Assembly (NCBI RefSeq): GCF_900187605.1
Contig: NZ_FYEA01000017.1
Coordinates: 30,468-94,467 of the forward strand
Source: Pseudomonas sp. Irchel 3H7
GTDB lineage: Bacteria > Pseudomonadota > Gammaproteobacteria > Pseudomonadales > Pseudomonadaceae
Reading direction: 5' to 3'
DNA: 64,000 nucleotides
Every line of letters starts with the position of its first letter. Position 1 is the stretch's first letter. Shown here in pieces: positions 59,535-64,000 of this stretch. A program made the translations under genes and the position numbers. The notes under the pieces were generated by a model. That model ran no database searches, was not told where the DNA came from, and saw only the letters and a list, made by a program, of their open reading frames with translations.

Positions 59535-60521
59535 TCAACGACCTTCAAGCAACTCAGCCGCCTGATCCAGCAACGCCAACGGATCCTTGGCCTTGTGAAT
59601 ATCCACCGACAACAACTGACGGAATTTCCGCGCCCCCGGGAATCCCGTGCCCAGGCCCAGCACATGCCGCGTGATGTGATGCATCGCCCCACCGGCCAGC
59701 AAATGCTCGGCTATATAAGGACGCAACTGCGCCAACGCCTCAGCCCGACTGATCACCGGCGCCGAACTGCCAAATAACTGCTGATCCACCTCCGCCAGCA
59801 AATACGGATTGTGATAAGCCTCACGCCCCAACATCACACCGTCGAACGTCTGCAAATGCTCATGGCAAGCCTCCATCGTCTTGATCCCGCCATTCAGCAC
59901 AATCTCCAACGCCGGAAAATCCGCCTTCAGCTGCGCCGCCACGTCATAGCGCAACGGCGGAATGTCGCGATTCTCCTTCGGCGACAACCCCTCCAGAATC
60001 GCAATCCGCGCATGCACAGTAAAACTGGTGCAGCCGGCATCACGCACTGTACCGACGAAATCGCATAGCTCTGCGTAACTGTCCCGACCGTTGATGCCGA
60101 TGCGGTGCTTTACCGTCACCGGAATCGACACCGCGTCTTGCATTGCCTTCACACAATCCGCCACCAGTTGCGGGTGACCCATCAGGCAGGCGCCGATCAT
60201 GTTGTTCTGCACACGATCGCTTGGGCAGCCGACGTTCAGGTTCACCTCGTCGTAACCGTGGTCTTGAGCCATGCGGGCGCAGGCGGCCAGATCCAACGGA
60301 ACGCTACCGCCGAGCTGCAGAGCGAGAGGGTGCTCGGCTTCGTTGTGACGGAGGAAGCGTTCGTGATCGCCGTTGAGCAGCGCGCCGGTGGTGACCATTT
60401 CGGTGTAGAGCAGAGCGTTCTTCGATAGGAGGCGTAGGAAGAAACGGCAATGGCGGTCAGTCCAATCCATCATCGGGGCGACGGAGAAGCGGCGGGAGAG
60501 TGGGGCGGGTTGTAGAGGCAT
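59535..60521 (-). CDS. dusA: DusA tRNA-dihydrouridine(20/20a) synthase
   Basis: 328-residue FMN enzyme that reduces U20/U20a in tRNA D-loops. FMN/substrate motifs: APMMDWTDRHCR near residue 15, catalytic Cys99 in NLNVGCPSDRVQ, VKHRIGIN near 137, and LNGGIKT near 218. Intact. The segment coding for VAPMMDWT near the start is duplicated at 63395, marking the use of dusA as an integration site. No clear ribosome site ahead of the ATG. Confidence 0.96.
   Translation of the reverse strand: MPLQPAPLSRRFSVAPMMDWTDRHCRFFLRLLSKNALLYTEMVTTGALLNGDHERFLRHNEAEHPLALQLGGSVPLDLAACARMAQDHGYDEVNLNVGCPSDRVQNNMIGACLMGHPQLVADCVKAMQDAVSIPVTVKHRIGINGRDSYAELCDFVGTVRDAGCTSFTVHARIAILEGLSPKENRDIPPLRYDVAAQLKADFPALEIVLNGGIKTMEACHEHLQTFDGVMLGREAYHNPYLLAEVDQQLFGSSAPVISRAEALAQLRPYIAEHLLAGGAMHHITRHVLGLGTGFPGARKFRQLLSVDIHKAKDPLALLDQAAELLEGR
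60462..60485. other. att-like repeat within dusA 5' end (attL side)
   Basis: CCAATCCATCATCGGGGCGA followed by CGGA, complement of codons near residue 13-20 of dusA. Recurs at 63395-63418 with one change (GGGG to GGAG). The known family of dusA-targeting integrases uses this end of the gene. Confidence 0.75.
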
Positions 60522-60804
60522 TGGGAGAATCTGGATCAGAGGGGCGAAGGTGAGGGAGTTTATCAGGATTGGGATAGGACGGAGGCTTACGCATCGTTAC
60601 TACGTGCTCTTGCTCGCAGCTGGGGCGAGACAAATCGACTGAATATTGTGGTCTGGCCCCTAATTTCTCCTGGATTGCCTCGCATGATGGTAGGTGGGAG
60701 GGAAATGGGGCTCAGTTTGGAGTGCAGTGGTAAATCGTCCACCGAAACTATGCATTGTATTGAAATTGTATTTCGGCGCTCTACCATGCGGGTATGTTGT
60801 CAGG

Positions 60805-61305
60805 CTAGTCTTTTATCTTACTTTTGTTGATGAATATGGTTGCGATGTACCAAATGAAGGAGGCTATCAGCGATGCAACTATACCGATTACAAAGCCTAT
60901 TATTCTCTCCCTCCAGACGGATGCGCTTACCCGCTCTTCTTGAGCTCGAAATATTGCTTCGATGGTGCTCTTGTCAAGCTCGACAAGTGGCTGAAGTTTT
61001 TCTCTTTCGGATCTTAATTTTGATATGGAATCTTCAGTCTCGCGTAGCGAGGCTTGCTGGGATTTAACGAACTCCAAGAGTTGTTTGATATTTTTCTCGG
61101 TGTCGTTCAGTTGTGTTAGTTGTAGCTGATAGTTGTTGTTTTCCAGACGCTTTGATTCTTGTTTCTTTTGATCTAGTTCGATTGCGTAAATAGAAATGCC
61201 GGTGCCTATTGCGGCTATCAGTATTGATAAAATTGAGGTTGATAAAGGCTTTTTAATAAAAACTTCAACCCATTGTTTGGCAAGAAAATATATAATATCA
61301 TTCAT
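60805..61305 (-). CDS. Two-TM coiled-coil protein of the dusA island
   Basis: 166-residue protein. TM1 at about residues 22-42 (LSILIAAIGTGISIYAI), a long charged coiled coil (about 43-118; ELDQKKQESKRLENNNYQL onward), and TM2 at 134-156 (GFVIGIVASLIASFIWYIAT). So both ends are near the membrane and the coiled coil is in one compartment. No family recognised. AT-richer than the core genes. No evident Shine-Dalgarno site. Same strand as the large gene at 61635-62984, 329 bases apart. Confidence 0.7.
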   Translation of the reverse strand: MNDIIYFLAKQWVEVFIKKPLSTSILSILIAAIGTGISIYAIELDQKKQESKRLENNNYQLQLTQLNDTEKNIKQLLEFVKSQQASLRETEDSISKLRSEREKLQPLVELDKSTIEAIFRAQEERVSASVWRERIIGFVIGIVASLIASFIWYIATIFINKSKIKD

Positions 61306-61634
61306 TGTGAGTTCTGTCCGTAAATTCTAAACAGCATCTTGGTGCTGTGTAGATGCTGGAGGGCGCAACTTTATCAGTTTGCCAAGTCCGTGGCAACAAG
61401 ATGGATAACTTTGAAGCAAGATGATGAAAAGTAAATAACAGCGGAGGCCTAGAGGGCGCACAGGGGTAGGAGAGCTTTTAATTTGTTGTTCAGCCGAGTC
61501 GTGATGCCTTCCGCGTGGAGTCGTAAGTTTGGGCTTAATGCTTAATAATATTTTTACTTATCAGAAAGTGAGTTTATATTTCACATATTGGGGTTGCTAG
61601 AACATAGCTTGAATTTGCCTGGCTTGGGTGGCCG
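61306..61634. other. Gene-free stretch between the two island genes
   Basis: 329 bases, AT-rich at 61530-61580. It must hold the promoter for the coiled-coil gene. I see no gene, terminator or known repeat. Confidence 0.5.
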
Positions 61635-62984
61635 TTATGCGCCATCACCAACGATTTCAGGACCTATTTGAACCCATGAACCTCGCCTCCGGCTGATCGC
61701 TCTTTTAATTATCATTGTTTCTAGCTCACCGGCAGATGCTTGGTCACCGGCAGCCATCGTTGGTGCTGACTCCCATAGTTTCATGTCGTCAAGTAGCTTT
61801 TTATGGACATTTTGGTCGATCTTTTCCGGATCTACAGTTTCTGGTGTTTTCAGCAGATTCGGCGTGTGCCTTTCGAATAATTTACGGATGAGCCCTTGGG
61901 ATTCTGCTGGCAGGCGATTTGCAAATTTGTAAATTCCTTGCTGTTTCACTTCTTCTGGCAAGCCACTGAAGTAGATGTTTATATTGCTTAGATCAGCTTT
62001 CAAATCCATTCCCCAGACGAACTCTTGGTTTGTACGCATAAACAATGGGGCACACTGCCGATGTAGCTTGTCACTAGAAACAAAAAGAGAGCAGAACGGA
62101 AGGTAGTAGAGATAGGCAATATCCACCTTGTGACTTGCCCGAGTGCTCGCTACCAAGTTAGCGCCCAAGGCGATGCTGAAAAACAACTCAACCCGCAGCA
62201 CATGAGCCGCATATGGAGCAAACGTTCGCAACGATGGTCTGTGTTTGCGTTTCCAGCGCTCTTTGGCATGACGTCGCATGGAAGACGGGACATCTAGAAC
62301 CTCTAATGCTGCGTCGAAGCGGGAAGGGGTTTTTGTTAACCCATTGAGGAATTGGTCAGCGAGGTCGAGTGCTGAGTCCAGTGTCTTGCATGTTTTTGAG
62401 CTGACACCGAGCTGTTTCATGGCGCGCTCAATTACCGTTAAGTCTATATTTTCAACCTGACGACGCCACTCTCGGGCATAAAGACGTTCAACGTCGTTGA
62501 ACCTGCCGTCCTGCCATCTTTGAAATGCCTTGGCTTCAGGCGTCACCTCTGCAATGGCTCCCTCCTTGTCATCGCGTACGACTCGACGCATGTTGGCCAG
62601 AGGTATTTGTCCATTCATTGGGACGTGATTGCCAAGTAAGTCCTGAATGCAGAGATCGTGATGAAAGTAGCAGGGGCCGCCGCTCATTTGAGGCGTTTTT
62701 GCGGCAATGATCCCAACCTCATCCTCAGCAGACTTTCCAGCCTTTGGTGTTTTCCACAAATCTGCCAAGGTCTCAATGAAAAACAGGGGCGCAATAACGG
62801 GATAAAAAAAATTGTCGAACCAGACCGACTCGTCAGTGCTCAACGCCTGCAGGAAAGACTTATCGAATAAAGTGATTGGCCCCAAGATCGACTCCTTTTG
62901 TTGATTTTGTATAGCCCCGGTCTCAAAGATACCTATGAGTGGCTGTTTCCTACAGCGGTTCTTTAAAAAAGTTATATTGACCAA
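61635..62984 (-). CDS. Large orphan protein with PIN-like acidic motifs
   Basis: 449 residues as read from TTG 62984. Motifs in order: Asp41 in ITLFDKSFLQALSTDE, Glu71 in PLFFIETLADL, Asp288 in KVDIAYLYYLPF and Asp305 in FVSSDKLHRQC. This D-E-D-D spacing, with the last Asp after a hydrophobic strand, is the pattern of PIN nucleases, with a helical insert of about 200 residues. Function unproven. The start is weak: no Shine-Dalgarno site; AGGAAAC lies before an ATA codon at 62936-62934, where IGIFETG begins, so a mutated ATG is possible. AT-rich island gene. Confidence 0.6.
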   Translation of the reverse strand: MVNITFLKNRCRKQPLIGIFETGAIQNQQKESILGPITLFDKSFLQALSTDESVWFDNFFYPVIAPLFFIETLADLWKTPKAGKSAEDEVGIIAAKTPQMSGGPCYFHHDLCIQDLLGNHVPMNGQIPLANMRRVVRDDKEGAIAEVTPEAKAFQRWQDGRFNDVERLYAREWRRQVENIDLTVIERAMKQLGVSSKTCKTLDSALDLADQFLNGLTKTPSRFDAALEVLDVPSSMRRHAKERWKRKHRPSLRTFAPYAAHVLRVELFFSIALGANLVASTRASHKVDIAYLYYLPFCSLFVSSDKLHRQCAPLFMRTNQEFVWGMDLKADLSNINIYFSGLPEEVKQQGIYKFANRLPAESQGLIRKLFERHTPNLLKTPETVDPEKIDQNVHKKLLDDMKLWESAPTMAAGDQASAGELETMIIKRAISRRRGSWVQIGPEIVGDGA

Positions 62985-63040
62985 CGTTAGGATTGCCCGC
63001 CGCGATTCTGAAATGACATAGAAACGTCTTAGCCGGCACT

Positions 63041-63254
63041 CTAACCCTTGAGCTTGGCTAGGCCCTGTTTGATGTGGCCGGCGTTTTCACCATTCGCTTG
63101 CAGTGCCCCCACGGACATTCTCCCTCACCTCTGACGCCTCCTGCTATTCGACATGCAGTGTCAGCTCCATCAAGGCCGCCTCAAGGGCCGTTTGGTTGGT
63201 ATGCATCCTCTCCAGTACATCTGACAGCGAATATGCATCTGTTATGACGTCGAC
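63041..63254 (-). pseudogene. Broken small Pseudomonas-type gene
   Basis: On the minus strand one frame reads AYSLSDVLERMHTNQTALE and AALMELTLHVE, then TAG. After the stop QEASEVRENVRG continues; a run of five G shifts the frame by one, after which ENAGHIKQGLAKLKG and a TAG at 63041-63043 follow. Reading through the stop (CAG to TAG) and removing one G gives one continuous protein end. No start codon is visible upstream (TGA just before VDVITDAY). So this is a relic with a nonsense change, a frameshift and probably a lost 5' end. Confidence 0.7.
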
Positions 63255-63394
63255 TCATTTCGAGAAAAGTACAAGCATAGTACCGGTGGTGCCCTTGTCA
63301 GGCAGGAGTCGCGGATTGCTTAGAAATTGCTACAAAGCGAAGAGACTGGGGCGGGTTAGCCAAGCTGGCTAGTGCGTTGGGGGGGGGGCTACGC

Positions 63395-63418
63395 CCAATC
63401 CATCATCGGAGCGACGGA
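63395..63418. other. Second copy of the dusA att-like repeat (attR side)
   Basis: CCAATCCATCATCGGAGCGA followed by CGGA, 23 of 24 bases equal to 60462-60485 in dusA. It follows a run of ten G (63379-63388). Beyond 63420 the similarity to dusA fades after GCG. Confidence 0.75.
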
Positions 63419-63559
63419 AAGCGCAGGGAAAAGACCACTGTGCTCTATGCACTGGTGACAACATTTAAGTCGATCAGCGTGCTCGTAGAGCCATTCCAAA
63501 CGGAAAAAACGTGTCTGTTTAAATGAGGCCTGTTCCTGCAGTCCTAAGCCTACACTCCC

Positions 63560-63864
63560 TTGCGCCCCCCCCTACACCTAAGACAGAATCCCCCGGCTTG
63601 TGCGTCTAGCCCGCAGGTTCTATCGTCCCCACATCACTGAAAACCAGTGATCGGGTTTGGTAGCCCGCTTCGTGTCTAGATGCATTGCATCACCTTATTC
63701 CGTCGCTTTCCCAGGACGCGGATTTCATGGTGGTCATGCGTGGGGCCCATTCGTGGGCGCCGGGTTCTAGTGCGACCGGTCTACCAACCCGCGTATGGCC
63801 GCCACCCATCGTTTGGTAGCGTGGGTGATGGCTTCTTTTAGTAATCGCGCTAGAGGTTCCATCT
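63560..63864 (+). ncRNA. Structured Pseudomonas leader-like RNA region
   Basis: A 300-base region without a coding frame but with several hairpins: ATCACTG-AAAAC-CAGTGAT (63633-63651), CGGG...CCCG around GTTTGGTAG (63652-63667), and GCCGCCACCCA paired with TGGGTGATGGC (63798-63832). Words GTTTGGTAGC and its complement-like CTACCAACCC recur. From memory, near-identical leaders stand before short hypothetical genes starting MFK in many Pseudomonas genomes; I cannot confirm a named family. GAGGTTCC then ATG 63865 follows. Confidence 0.5.
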
Positions 63865-63873
63865 ATGTTCAAA
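63865..63873 (+). pseudogene. First codons of a gene interrupted by an IS
   Basis: ATG TTC AAA (63865-63873) follows GAGGTTCC at a good distance, then the frame hits TGA, which is the first trinucleotide of the IS end. The rest of the gene is expected beyond the IS, outside the window. Confidence 0.5.
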
Positions 63874-63898
63874 TGATCTGGTCAAACGATACTGGACA
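63874..63898. mobile_element. Terminal inverted repeat end of an IS3-family element
   Basis: TGATCTGGTCAAACGATACT followed by GGACA: starts with TG as IS3-family ends do, 24 bases before the transposase stop. The other end lies beyond 64000, so target duplication cannot be checked. Confidence 0.65.
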
Positions 63899-63921
63899 CG
63901 GTTATAGGGTTTTACCCTTTT

Positions 63922-64000
63922 TCATGCCGCCAGGGCTTCCATGTCCACCGGAGTTCGGTAGCCATTGTGACTGTGCAGCCTGATTCGATTGTAATAATGG
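63922..64000 (-). CDS. IS3-family transposase OrfB, C-terminal end (partial)
   Basis: Minus-strand frame entering from the right edge: HYYNRIRLHSHNGYRTPVDM then EALAA and stop (TGA, complement 63922-63924). YNRxRLHSxxGYxTP is the C-terminal signature of IS3-family integrase-type transposases. The catalytic DDE domain lies outside the window. Inserted next to the leader RNA region. Confidence 0.9.
   Translation of the reverse strand, partial: HYYNRIRLHSHNGYRTPVDMEALAA

Noticed and set aside
60522..60804. Search for an integrase or tRNA next to dusA
   Set aside because: No frame of useful length and no cloverleaf could be found here; the integrase seems absent from the window.
63103..63372. 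89-residue rightward frame
   Set aside because: Antisense to the relic gene, whose protein sequence is recognisably a coding remnant.

Overview
The window is chromosomal DNA of a Pseudomonas of the fluorescens group. Reasons: GC-rich coding DNA; Pseudomonas-type genes (lexA-sulA, psrA, the long N-terminally extended gap, rssB-rssC, copRS with a cupredoxin gene); gene order that, from memory, follows the P. aeruginosa chromosome; and many fluorescens-type REP/REPIN repeats between genes.

Left part (1-34 kb) is mostly core genome: SOS repressor and division inhibitor (lexA, sulA), the fatty-acid-responsive regulator psrA, nagZ and mtnP, two convergent SWIM-type SNF2 helicase paralogues, csiV, mfd, gap, an MFS carrier, an apbE without Nqr genes, sthA, a glycerophosphodiesterase, two PilZ genes, the LolCDE lipoprotein exporter, CopRS with its cupredoxin target, queF, a degenerate HAD protein, mlaA, rssB/rssC and transaldolase.

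Middle part (34.4-57.7 kb) is an exopolysaccharide locus that separates tal from dusA. It has a secreted glycosidase, Wzb/Wzc phosphatase-kinase, one glycosyltransferase, a pyruvyltransferase, Wzx flippase, a Wzy-like membrane protein, two acyl-modification candidates, GalU and GalE, an orphan C-terminal phosphomannomutase domain, a YjbE-Wza-YjbF-YjbG-YjbH operon, a WcaJ-type initiating transferase and two winged-helix regulators. The genes fit a Wzx/Wzy-dependent heteropolysaccharide carrying pyruvate and acyl groups and exported through a Wza/Gfc-type outer-membrane apparatus. A GTTA...GTCGG motif recurs in the intergenic regions that drive this locus. uppP follows and serves the same undecaprenyl-phosphate cycle.

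Right end (59.1-64 kb): a DUF2388-like secreted protein, dusA, then an AT-richer 2.9 kb segment bounded by a near-perfect 24 bp duplication of the 5' end of dusA, the signature of a dusA-integrated element. No integrase remains. It holds a two-TM coiled-coil protein, a large protein with PIN-like acidic motifs, and a broken small gene. Beyond it lie a structured leader-like region and the end of an IS3-family element inserted three codons into the gene after that leader. The orphan pair in this dusA remnant and the hybrid EPS locus with its shared operator-like motif are the most promising things to follow up.
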